Both the position numbers and the translations under genes were made by a program. From positions 1-9,715 of the forward strand of contig JBFWTJ010000143.1 of NCBI GenBank assembly GCA_050247895.1: DNA of 9,715 bases, written 5' to 3'. Below are positions 1 to 5,756 of the stretch, one piece after another. Numbering within the stretch: position 1 is the stretch's first letter; every line of letters starts with the position of its first letter. The notes beneath the pieces are model-generated. The model saw nothing but the letters and a program-made list of their open reading frames with translations, ran no database searches and was not told the origin of the DNA. Source of the DNA: CAVPEW01 sp050247895 (lineage in GTDB: Bacteria > Actinomycetota > Acidimicrobiia > Acidimicrobiales > VFJN01).

Positions 1-54
1 CGCAAGGCTATCCCCGGCCGGGTCGAGCACGTCCGCGAGCGGCGCGGCCGATAG
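1..54 (+). CDS. 3' end of an unidentified gene (partial)
   Basis: Reading from base 1, frame 1 is open for 17 codons and ends at TAG 52-54; the peptide is RKAIPGRVEHVRERRGR. Fifteen of the 17 codons end in G or C, as expected for a coding frame in this genome, and the tail is strongly basic. The other two plus frames show no stop before the tRNA, so they cannot be the end of a gene. The fragment is too short to assign a family. It could also be chance, because 17 codons without a stop is not significant in DNA this GC-rich. Confidence 0.35.
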   Translation, partial: RKAIPGRVEHVRERRGR

Positions 55-67
55 GGTTCCCTCTCCC

Positions 68-142
68 GGCGGCGTGGCCGAGTGGCTTAGGCAAGGGCCT
101 GCAAAGCCCTGTACAGGGGTTCGATTCCCCTCGCCGCCTCCA
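68..142 (+). tRNA. tRNA-Cys (anticodon GCA)
   Basis: A full cloverleaf can be folded by eye. The acceptor stem GGCGGCG (68-74) pairs with CGCCGCC (132-138). The D stem is GCC/GGC (77-79 with 90-92). The anticodon stem AGGGC/GCCCT (94-98 with 106-110) encloses the loop CTGCAAA, with anticodon GCA at 101-103. A four-base variable loop GTAC is followed by the T stem AGGGG/CCCCT (115-119 with 127-131) around TTCGATT. The discriminator base is T139, a known cysteine identity element, and CCA is encoded at 140-142. The GCA anticodon reads UGC and UGU. Nothing in the fold is damaged, so the gene should be functional. Confidence 0.97.
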
Positions 143-144
143 GA

Positions 145-175
145 CGGCCGCCCCCGCTCGCCACGGGGGCGGCCG
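145..175. terminator. GC-rich hairpin between convergent transcripts
   Basis: CGGCCGCCCCCG (145-156) and CGGGGGCGGCCG (164-175) are perfect reverse complements, giving a 12-bp stem with a 7-base loop. It begins three bases after the tRNA CCA end and lies 21 bases past the stop of the minus-strand flavoprotein gene, so it can serve both converging transcripts. No T-run follows on either strand. That is common for high-GC actinobacterial terminators, but it makes intrinsic termination less certain. The hairpin could instead mainly protect transcript 3' ends. Confidence 0.7.
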
Positions 176-195
176 CCAGGCCGGCGCCTGGTCGG

Positions 196-945
196 TCAGC
201 GGTGCTCGGGGTTGGGGAAGTCGAAGCGGCAGCCGGCGTCCCACTCGGATCGCTGGTTGCCGTGCGCGGGGATGCCGCCGGCGTCCTTGAGCATTCGGGC
301 CAGGTGCAGCAGGTTCCAGGTCATGAACGTGGTGTTGCGGTTCGTGAAGTCGTTCTCGGGACCGCCTGAGCCCGGGTCGAGGTAGGAGGGGCCGGGCCCG
401 GCCTCGCCGATCCAGCCGGCGTCGGCCTGGGGCGGCACGACGTAGCCGAGGTGCTGGAGGGAGTAGAGGACGTTCATCGCGCAGTGCTTGATGCCGTCCT
501 CGTTGCCGGTGACGATGCAGCCGCCGACCCTGCCGTAGTAGGCGTACTGGCCCCGGTCGTTGAGCTGGCCGCTGTTGCCGTACAGCCGCTCGATCACCCG
601 GGTGCACACGCTCGACTTCTCGCCGAGCCAGATGGGCGTGCACAGCACGAGGATGTCGGCCGCCATGACCTGCTCGAAGAGGGCGGGCCAGTCGTCGTGT
701 ACCCAGCCGTGCTCGGTCATGTCGGGCCACACGCCGGGCGCGATGTCGTGGTCGACGGCTCGGACGACGTCCACGTGCACGTCCTGGCGGCGCAGGATCT
801 CGATGGCGACGTCGGCCAGGCCCTGGGTGTTGGACACCTCGGGCGAGCGCTTGAGCGTGCAGTTGACGAACAGGGCCCGCAGGTCGCCGAAGTCCCATCG
901 GGACTGCGCGCAGAGCGCCTCTTGCTTGTCGTCGAGGGTGGCCAT
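196..945 (-). CDS. Flavodoxin-fold NAD(P)H-dependent FMN reductase-like flavoprotein
   Basis: A 249-residue protein of the NADPH-dependent FMN reductase/flavodoxin-like superfamily, whose members bind FMN and transfer electrons from NAD(P)H to flavin, quinones or other acceptors in the cytoplasm. After a short N-terminal arm, strand LRALFVN (22-28) leads into a phosphate-binding loop NCTLKRSPEVSNT (28-40). Strand ADILVLCTPIWLGEKSS (96-112) is the conserved second flavin-contact segment, and VTGNEDGIKHC (145-155) is the third. There is no signal peptide or membrane helix. The C-terminal part (about 160-249) is longer than in minimal flavodoxins and rich in Gly, Asn and Trp. Start: ATG at 945, with GGGAG four bases upstream on the minus strand. 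It is transcribed divergently from the amidohydrolase/SDR operon across a 329-bp control region, so it may be co-regulated with it. The family is clear; the acceptor substrate is unknown. Confidence 0.88.
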   Translation of the reverse strand: MATLDDKQEALCAQSRWDFGDLRALFVNCTLKRSPEVSNTQGLADVAIEILRRQDVHVDVVRAVDHDIAPGVWPDMTEHGWVHDDWPALFEQVMAADILVLCTPIWLGEKSSVCTRVIERLYGNSGQLNDRGQYAYYGRVGGCIVTGNEDGIKHCAMNVLYSLQHLGYVVPPQADAGWIGEAGPGPSYLDPGSGGPENDFTNRNTTFMTWNLLHLARMLKDAGGIPAHGNQRSEWDAGCRFDFPNPEHR

Positions 946-1049
946 GGAGCTCCCGGGGTCGTCGCCCGCTCGGTGGGCAGCCTTGCCGATCGACGAGGTG
1001 CGGTGCTCGGCCCTTCACCGTCGACAGGCGATGAGGTGGTCGGACCGAC

Positions 1050-1079
1050 GTCGGGTCGAGGTGATCGCGTCGACCCGAC
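1050..1079. repeat. Perfect 10-bp inverted repeat, candidate operator or leader hairpin
   Basis: GTCGGGTCGA (1050-1059) and TCGACCCGAC (1070-1079) are exact reverse complements separated by 10 bases. The inner ends, TCGA, are themselves palindromic. An adjacent GTCGG-A-CCGAC (1039-1049) shares the GTCGG/CCGAC half-site, so the core word occurs four times in 41 bases. Such spaced half-sites suit a dimeric regulator bound to DNA. In a transcript of the minus-strand flavoprotein gene the same bases would form a stem in the leader. Which role applies is not decided by sequence. Confidence 0.55.
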
Positions 1080-1100
1080 AGGCGTACGCGAGGCGCGAGG

Positions 1101-1200
1101 TGTCGACAATTCGTGGTCGAAATAGGTGAATGCAGCGGCATCTATCTGGCGAAATTCGTCTCTATAAGTTGCCGTCAAATTCGCTAATTCGCTTGACACT
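1101..1200. promoter_or_regulatory. A/T-rich island with four AATTCG words
   Basis: By my count 55 of these 100 bases are A or T, against roughly 30% in the surrounding genes. AATTCG occurs at 1109-1114, 1153-1158, 1178-1183 and 1186-1191. The last two lie in a tandem AATTCGC repeat of 8-base period (1178-1184 and 1186-1192) that ends directly against the TTGACA box. A TATAAG at 1163-1168 could be a -10 element, though no good -35 stands at the right distance. Low local melting energy and repeated words next to a -35 box fit a regulated divergent promoter. Confidence 0.5.
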
Positions 1201-1223
1201 CGGGGTGAGGTCGTGCGCATATC
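1193..1223 (+). promoter_or_regulatory. Candidate sigma-70-type promoter of the operon
   Basis: A consensus -35 hexamer TTGACA lies at 1193-1198. The best -10 partner is CATATC at 1218-1223 with a 19-base spacer, which is a weak match and slightly long. Transcription would start near 1230, giving a leader of about 45 bases before the GTG start at 1275. The -35 is strong and well placed; the -10 is uncertain. Confidence 0.4.
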
Positions 1224-1274
1224 CGCCCTGACGGTGCAGCCGCCGTTCGGGGGGACTACGACCGGAGGGGGTCC

Positions 1275-2615
1275 GTGTCAGTTCGATCAGACGACCGCGC
1301 CGTCGTTCTCGTGACGGCCGATTCGCACGTCGGTCCTCGCATGGTGGAGGACCTGCGTCCCTACTGCCCGAAGAAGTACCTCGCCGACTACGACGAGTTC
1401 GTTCGGGACATCGTCTCGGTGCGCGATTGGTGGTTGAACGCGGGTGTTCCGGGGGCCCGCCTACCCGGCCACTACGACTCTGCCGCCCGTCAACGGGACA
1501 TGGAGGGCGACGGAGTCGTGGGGGAGATCATCTTCCACTTCAGCTTCAACGGTGAGCTCATCCCGTTCGTGCCGACCTTCGTGCACGCCGACAACCCGGC
1601 GGACCTCGATCTCGCCGCGGCCGGCATGCACATCTACAACCAGTGGCTGGCCGACTTCTGCAACGAGTTGCCGGGTCGGCGCGCTGGTCTCGCCCACCTT
1701 CCGCTGTGGGACATCGACGCCGCCGTGGCCGAGTTGGAGTGGGCGGCCGGGGCCGGGTTGAGGGGCGTGAACTTCCCGGCGATGCGTGAGTCGTTCGTCC
1801 CCTCCGACGACGACCTATACGAACCCCTGTGGGCCGCCGCCGCGGCCCACGGCATGCCGTTGACCACCCATTCGGGCGCGGTCAGCCCGACCTCGATCAG
1901 CCGCCAGGTGCTGCTGATGATCGAGATGGGAGGCACCTACGCCCGCCGAGCCATCCACCGGATGATCTTCGCGAAGATCTTCGACCGCCACCCCGGCCTC
2001 AAGCTGGTCATGACCGAGCAGCCCGGGCCGTGGCAGAAGCCGCTCTTCATCGAGCTCGACAGCGCCTACGAGGCATCGGTCCGCAACAACGCCAACCCCG
2101 ATACCGGTGCTCTGACCCGCAACTCGACCAAGGGGATATCGGTCAAGGATCCTGGGCGCTGGCGGGGCTACGCCATCAACACGATGCGCCAGGAGCCGCT
2201 CGATCGCATCCCGAGCGAGTACTTCCACACGAACATCTTCGTCGGGGCCAGCATGCTGGCCCCCTTCGAGGCCAAGGCGGCCGTCGCCGAGGGCTACGAC
2301 GACGCCATGATGTGGGGCTCGGACTACCCGCACCCCGAAGGCCTGCGGAACCCGGCCGACACCGATGCAGAGACGTCCCAGTTCCGGCGGGCTCTCCGGC
2401 ACACCTTCCAGGAGATCGACGAAGGTCCCCTGCGCGGCATGGCTGGCGAGAACGCGGCCCGTTGCTACGGGTTCGACCTGGACCTCCTGCGCAGGACGGC
2501 CGACGCCATCGGCGCGCCGACCGTGGCCGACCTCCACGCACCTCCGCAGGGTCCCCTGGTCGGAGTCGGTGGTACCGGAGGGTTGGCCTTCCGCAAGGAA
2601 GCCCATTGGCACTGA
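1275..2615 (+). CDS. Amidohydrolase-superfamily metal-dependent hydrolase/decarboxylase 1
   Basis: A 446-residue cytoplasmic protein of the amidohydrolase-2 (ACMSD/LigW-like) group, which are TIM-barrel metalloenzymes catalysing hydrolysis, hydration or non-oxidative decarboxylation of small carbon compounds. Landmarks are ADSHVGP with D16 and H18 in strand 1, TTHSGA with H199, FDRHPGLKLVMTEQPGPW with H239 and E248, and WGSDYPHPEG with the expected catalytic/metal Asp at D350. The classical HxH is reduced to DxH, as in the decarboxylase-type branch. Start: GTG 1275, preceded by GGAGG (1264-1268) with a 6-base spacer. It is the first gene of the operon, and its last codons overlap the start of the SDR gene by 10 bases. 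The second amidohydrolase (4447-5691) shares the E-x4-W pattern after the barrel strand, so the two belong to one subfamily. The exact reaction and substrate are unknown. Confidence 0.9.
   Translation: MSVRSDDRAVVLVTADSHVGPRMVEDLRPYCPKKYLADYDEFVRDIVSVRDWWLNAGVPGARLPGHYDSAARQRDMEGDGVVGEIIFHFSFNGELIPFVPTFVHADNPADLDLAAAGMHIYNQWLADFCNELPGRRAGLAHLPLWDIDAAVAELEWAAGAGLRGVNFPAMRESFVPSDDDLYEPLWAAAAAHGMPLTTHSGAVSPTSISRQVLLMIEMGGTYARRAIHRMIFAKIFDRHPGLKLVMTEQPGPWQKPLFIELDSAYEASVRNNANPDTGALTRNSTKGISVKDPGRWRGYAINTMRQEPLDRIPSEYFHTNIFVGASMLAPFEAKAAVAEGYDDAMMWGSDYPHPEGLRNPADTDAETSQFRRALRHTFQEIDEGPLRGMAGENAARCYGFDLDLLRRTADAIGAPTVADLHAPPQGPLVGVGGTGGLAFRKEAHWH
2595..2608 (+). promoter_or_regulatory. Ribosome binding site selecting a TTG start
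   Basis: AAGGAAG (2595-2601) lies inside the last codons of the first amidohydrolase. TTG 2606-2608 follows four bases after it and is the only ATG, GTG or TTG in the SDR frame near the start of the conserved domain. The next alternative, CTG at 2612, would be 10 bases from the motif. I therefore take TTG as the start, which overlaps the upstream gene by 10 bases. Confidence 0.65.
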
Positions 2616-3565
2616 GCTCCGACACGTCCCTCCTCGAGGGTCGGGTGGTGCTGGTCACCGGCGCGGGCCGCGGCCTCGGTCGGGCGCACGCCCGCACCAT
2701 CGCCGAGCACGGGGCGCGGGTCGTGGTCAACGACGTCGAGGACGCCGACGCCTGTGCCGCGGATCTCCGGGCCGACGGGCTCGAGGTGGTCGCGGAGGGA
2801 TCGGACGTGAGCAGCTGGGTTGGGGCCGAGAGGGCGGTCCACGCCGCCCTCGAGCACTTCGGGGCGCTGCACGGGTTGGTCAACAACGCCGGCGTCACCC
2901 GGCGGGCCGATGTGGCGGACCTGACCGAGGCCGGCCTGGACCGGGAGCTGGGCGTCAACCTCCGGGGCGCCTTCGCCTGCACCCACCACGCGTCGGCGTA
3001 CTGGCGGGCCCAGAACCGCCAGGGCCGGTGCCCCGATGCCAGCGTGGTGCACACCACCTCCGACGCGGTGTTCACCGCCGCGCCGGGAGGTTCGGGCTAC
3101 GCCGCGACCAAGGCCGGGATCATCGCCCTGGCCGAGGCGGCCAGCATCGAGGGCGGCCAGTACGGCGTGCGCCACAACGCCGTGGCGCCATCGGGCCGGA
3201 CGATCATGGCGGCCTCCAGTGGCCTGCTGGGCTACGACGAGAGCGAGGTCGGGCTGCCCGAGCAGCAGGACCCCGATTCGCCCGAGAACCCGCTGCACAA
3301 CTCACCCCTCGTGGCCTGGCTGCTGTCGACCGAGGCCCGGCACGTGACCGGCCAGGTCTTCCGGATCCGCCACGGAGCGGTGGCCCGGGTGGAACGGTCC
3401 ACCACCGGGCCGTGGCAGCTGCCGCCCGACGGGGCGTCCTGCTGGCCCGCGGAGCGGATCGGCGAGCTGGTGGACGGCGAGATCTTCGGGTCTCGGTTGC
3501 CCGCTCCGACCCGTACCTACCCCGATGGCCGGCGCCTGCCCTTCGCCCGGCTCGACCACCGATGA
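2606..3565 (+). CDS. Short-chain dehydrogenase/reductase 1 (HSD17B4/hydroxyacyl-CoA dehydrogenase-like)
   Basis: A 319-residue cytoplasmic NAD(P)-dependent alcohol/ketone oxidoreductase with a complete classical SDR set: TGAGRGLG (18-25) for the cofactor, D43 closing strand 2 (favours NAD over NADP), NNAG (93-96), N118, S152, and Y165-x3-K169. The strand VVVND followed by the TGAGRGLGRA start resembles the dehydrogenase domain of peroxisomal multifunctional beta-oxidation enzymes and their actinobacterial relatives, so a hydroxyacyl-CoA or cyclic alcohol is a reasonable but unproven substrate type. The post-catalytic PG motif is APSGRT (194-199). A tail of about 50 residues follows the last Rossmann strand, making it longer than the usual 250-270 residues. 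TTG start with AAGGAAG upstream; the stop overlaps the next gene as ATGA, so the two SDRs are translationally coupled. Confidence 0.9.
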   Translation: MALSSDTSLLEGRVVLVTGAGRGLGRAHARTIAEHGARVVVNDVEDADACAADLRADGLEVVAEGSDVSSWVGAERAVHAALEHFGALHGLVNNAGVTRRADVADLTEAGLDRELGVNLRGAFACTHHASAYWRAQNRQGRCPDASVVHTTSDAVFTAAPGGSGYAATKAGIIALAEAASIEGGQYGVRHNAVAPSGRTIMAASSGLLGYDESEVGLPEQQDPDSPENPLHNSPLVAWLLSTEARHVTGQVFRIRHGAVARVERSTTGPWQLPPDGASCWPAERIGELVDGEIFGSRLPAPTRTYPDGRRLPFARLDHR

Positions 3566-4437
3566 GCACGACCGTGGATGGGCGCGAGCGAGGACACCGC
3601 AGGTTCGAGGGGAGCACGGCCGTGGTCGTCGGCGGGGCCGACAGGGGCTACGGCACCGCGTCGGCCACCCGACTCGCCATCGAGGGCGCCGAGGTCGTGC
3701 TGGTCGACCGGGAGCCGGGCGCGCTCGAGGAGGTGGCCGCCGACCTGGTCGCCCGGGGGGCGCGGGTCCACACGCTGGTGGCCGACATCGGCGACGAGGC
3801 GGAGCTGCGCGCCGCAGCCGACGCCTGCGCGGCAAGGGGGATCGAGCGGGTCGCCGTGCTCGTGGACCAACACGTCGCCACCGCCTGGGGCACCGTCGAG
3901 ACCCTGGACATCGACGAGCTGTCGCGGGTCGTGCACGACAACGTCGTCGGCCCGATCGCCGCGACGCGCGCCTTCCTCCCGTTGCTCAAGCAAGCCGCGC
4001 CCTCGGCCGTGGTGCTGGTGGGTTCCGTCGATGGCTTGTTCGGCAACCCGCTCGTCGTCGGCTACTCGTGCTCGAAGGCCTCGCTGGCGCCGATGGCGCG
4101 GATCATGGCGCGCGAGTTCGCCCCGTACGACGTGCGGGTGAACGCCGTCGCCTCCTGCGTCACCAACCAGCAGCCCGAGGGTGAGGGTGAGGACGCGTCG
4201 GGGACCTTCGCCCGCAACAGCGCCAAGCCCGGCTTCCCCGGGCCGGACTACGTGGCCCAGCTCCGTGCGGCCACGCCGCTCAAGCGGACCGGCCCACCCG
4301 AGGAGTGGGCCGGGACCGTGGCCTACCTGGCCTCGACCGAGGCGTCGTACGTCACGGGGACCGTCGTGGTCGTGGATTGCGGGCGCACCGGCCTGACGCC
4401 CGGCACCTTCCCCTGGCTGTCCCCGTCGACCACCTGA
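3562..4437 (+). CDS. Short-chain dehydrogenase/reductase 2, with altered NNAG motif
   Basis: A 291-residue cytoplasmic SDR. The nucleotide loop is GGADRGYG (24-31), where the usual Thr is Gly, and D49 ends strand 2. The catalytic tetrad is intact: N127, S155, Y168 and K172 (YSCSK). The normally conserved NNAG after strand 4 is replaced by DQHV (102-105, in VLVDQHVAT); NNAG normally supports the central sheet and nicotinamide pocket. The frame shows no damage here, so this is a real substitution rather than a sequencing slip. The C-terminal pattern LKRTGPPEEWAGTVAYLAS ... YVTGTVVVVDCG is typical FabG-like. The ATG overlaps the previous stop (ATGA), and I see no separate ribosome site. Its own stop (4435-4437) overlaps the Shine-Dalgarno sequence of the next gene. 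It probably oxidises or reduces an intermediate adjacent to the SDR1 step. Confidence 0.9.
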   Translation: MSTTVDGRERGHRRFEGSTAVVVGGADRGYGTASATRLAIEGAEVVLVDREPGALEEVAADLVARGARVHTLVADIGDEAELRAAADACAARGIERVAVLVDQHVATAWGTVETLDIDELSRVVHDNVVGPIAATRAFLPLLKQAAPSAVVLVGSVDGLFGNPLVVGYSCSKASLAPMARIMAREFAPYDVRVNAVASCVTNQQPEGEGEDASGTFARNSAKPGFPGPDYVAQLRAATPLKRTGPPEEWAGTVAYLASTEASYVTGTVVVVDCGRTGLTPGTFPWLSPSTT

Positions 4438-4446
4438 GGAGGACCT

Positions 4447-5691
4447 GTGGCAACCGACGCACCCCGCATCATCTCCGTCGACGACCACGTCGTGGAGCCG
4501 CCCGACCTGTGGACGTCACGACTCCCGGCGGCGCTCCGGGAACAGGGTCCCCGCGTCGTCAGGGAGAAGGGCGCGTGGGACGGGGTGACCACCGACGAGT
4601 GGAACCCGAACGTCCGGGTGTGGCTCGACGACCCCGAGGCGCCGGGCGCCGACTGGGTCGACGTGTGGCGCTACGAGGACATGGTCACCCCTCTCCAGCG
4701 TGGTCCGGCCAACGCCGGGTACGGGACCGAGGACCCCTACACGGCGATCACCTACGACGACGTCCTGCCCGGCACCTACCAGCGGCAGGCCCGCCTGGCC
4801 GACATGGACCTGAACCGGACCGACGTGTCGCTCTGCTTCCCGACGGTGTCGCGGTTCTGCGGGCAGATGTTCCTGGAGCGCCAGGACAAGGACCTGGCCC
4901 TGCTCGGTGTCCAGGCCTACAACGACTGGACGATCGAGGAGTGGTGCGGGGGGCTGGCCGAACCGGTCCGGCTGGTCCCGGTCACGCTGGTGCCGCTCTG
5001 GGATCCCGAGCTGGCCGCGGCCGAGGTCAGGCGCTGTGCCGAGAAGGGCTCGCACGCCATCACGTTCTCGGAGTGTCCGCCCTACCTGGGCCTGCCCAGC
5101 GTCTTCTCCGGGCACTGGGACCCGCTCTTCGCCGCCTGCGACGAGACCGACACGGTCGTCAACATGCACATCGGCTCGTCCTCGACCCTCGTGCGCACCG
5201 CAGACGACGCGCCGACGGACATGACGTTGTGCATCCAGTACGTGAACACGCTGCTGGCGCTCAACGACTGGCTCTACTCGGGGACCCTCCAGCTGTTCCC
5301 CAACCTGCGCATCGCGCTGTCGGAGGGCCAGGCCGGCTGGATCCCCTTCGCCGCGGACCGGATCGACTCGACGTGGAGGAAGGGCAACGCCAAGTACGAG
5401 CACGGTGCGGGGCGCCGCGCGGCCGAGCTGCCCAGCTCGGTGCTCGACCGGGTCTACGCCTGCATCGTCGACGACCTGACCGGTCTGGAGCTCCGCCACC
5501 GGGTCGGCGTCGACCAGCTCCTGTTCGAGACGGACTACCCGCACACCGACTCCCTGTGGCCGGACTCGTGGAAGGTCGCCGACGAGCTGTTCCGCAGGGT
5601 CGGGTTGACCGACGACGAGGTCTACAAGGTCGTGCGCGGCAACGCCATCAAGGCGTATCGCCTCGACACCTACTTCGGCATCAAGAGCTGA
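4447..5691 (+). CDS. Amidohydrolase-superfamily metal-dependent hydrolase/decarboxylase 2
   Basis: A 414-residue cytoplasmic amidohydrolase-2 family protein. Landmarks are SVDDHVVEPPDLW (10-22) with D12, H14 and E17, NMHIGSSS with H241, PNLRIALSEGQAGWIPF with E293 and W298, and ETDYPHTDSLWP with the catalytic/metal D363. As in the first amidohydrolase, the HxH of strand 1 is DxH, and the position often held by His before the GG turn is Glu, followed four residues later by Trp. Start: GTG 4447, preceded by GAGGAGGA (4436-4443), a strong ribosome site formed partly from the SDR2 stop; the gap is 9 bases. The two amidohydrolases differ widely in length and in most residues, so they probably act on different intermediates. 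Hydrolase, hydratase or decarboxylase activity are all possible. Confidence 0.9.
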   Translation: MATDAPRIISVDDHVVEPPDLWTSRLPAALREQGPRVVREKGAWDGVTTDEWNPNVRVWLDDPEAPGADWVDVWRYEDMVTPLQRGPANAGYGTEDPYTAITYDDVLPGTYQRQARLADMDLNRTDVSLCFPTVSRFCGQMFLERQDKDLALLGVQAYNDWTIEEWCGGLAEPVRLVPVTLVPLWDPELAAAEVRRCAEKGSHAITFSECPPYLGLPSVFSGHWDPLFAACDETDTVVNMHIGSSSTLVRTADDAPTDMTLCIQYVNTLLALNDWLYSGTLQLFPNLRIALSEGQAGWIPFAADRIDSTWRKGNAKYEHGAGRRAAELPSSVLDRVYACIVDDLTGLELRHRVGVDQLLFETDYPHTDSLWPDSWKVADELFRRVGLTDDEVYKVVRGNAIKAYRLDTYFGIKS

Positions 5692-5700
5692 GGCCGGACC

Positions 5701-5720
5701 CGGGCGCCCGCCGGCGCCGG
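5701..5720. repeat. Two adjacent 10-bp palindromes in the gap before the transport gene
   Basis: CGGGCGCCCG (5701-5710) and CCGGCGCCGG (5711-5720) are each perfect palindromes and abut exactly. Their GGCGCC cores (5703-5708 and 5713-5718) can also pair with each other as a 6-bp stem with a 4-base loop. They lie in the only sizeable gap (65 bases) of the operon. A partial terminator, an mRNA-processing stem or an operator are all possible. GC-rich chance palindromes are common, so confidence is modest. Confidence 0.35.
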
Positions 5721-5756
5721 TGCCTGAACGATCACCACGGAGGAAGGGGACTCTCG

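Larger units (their letters stand above)
946..1274. other. Gene-free divergent control region
   Basis: I see no convincing gene in these 329 bases. The segment holds, in order: a direct repeat CGACAGGCG (1022-1030 and 1076-1084), a small inverted repeat GTCGG-A-CCGAC (1039-1049), a perfect 10-bp inverted repeat (1050-1079), an A/T-rich island (about 1101-1200) and a -35-like TTGACA (1193-1198). It separates the flavoprotein gene from the operon starting at 1275, so it should contain the promoters of both and probably operator sites. Confidence 0.7.

Noticed and set aside
1022..1084. CGACAGGCG direct repeats as a possible attachment site or transposon end
   Set aside because: The two copies are only 9 bp and 54 bases apart, with no integrase, transposase or target duplication in the window. 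They are better read as part of the control region.
8..1141. A 377-codon minus-strand open frame running across the flavoprotein gene and the tRNA
   Set aside because: It reads through the tRNA-Cys gene and the hairpin, and its product is Arg/Pro-rich with no motif. The flavoprotein frame within it has a clear FMN-binding pattern.
1829..2605. Upstream extension of the SDR1 frame inside the first amidohydrolase
   Set aside because: The translation there is Arg/Pro-rich and motif-free, while the amidohydrolase in the other frame has conserved motifs. The real SDR starts at TTG 2606.
4305..5756. Upstream extension of the binding-protein frame through the second amidohydrolase
   Set aside because: The signal peptide and lipobox begin at ATG 5757 with a good ribosome site. 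The upstream translation is a shadow of the amidohydrolase.
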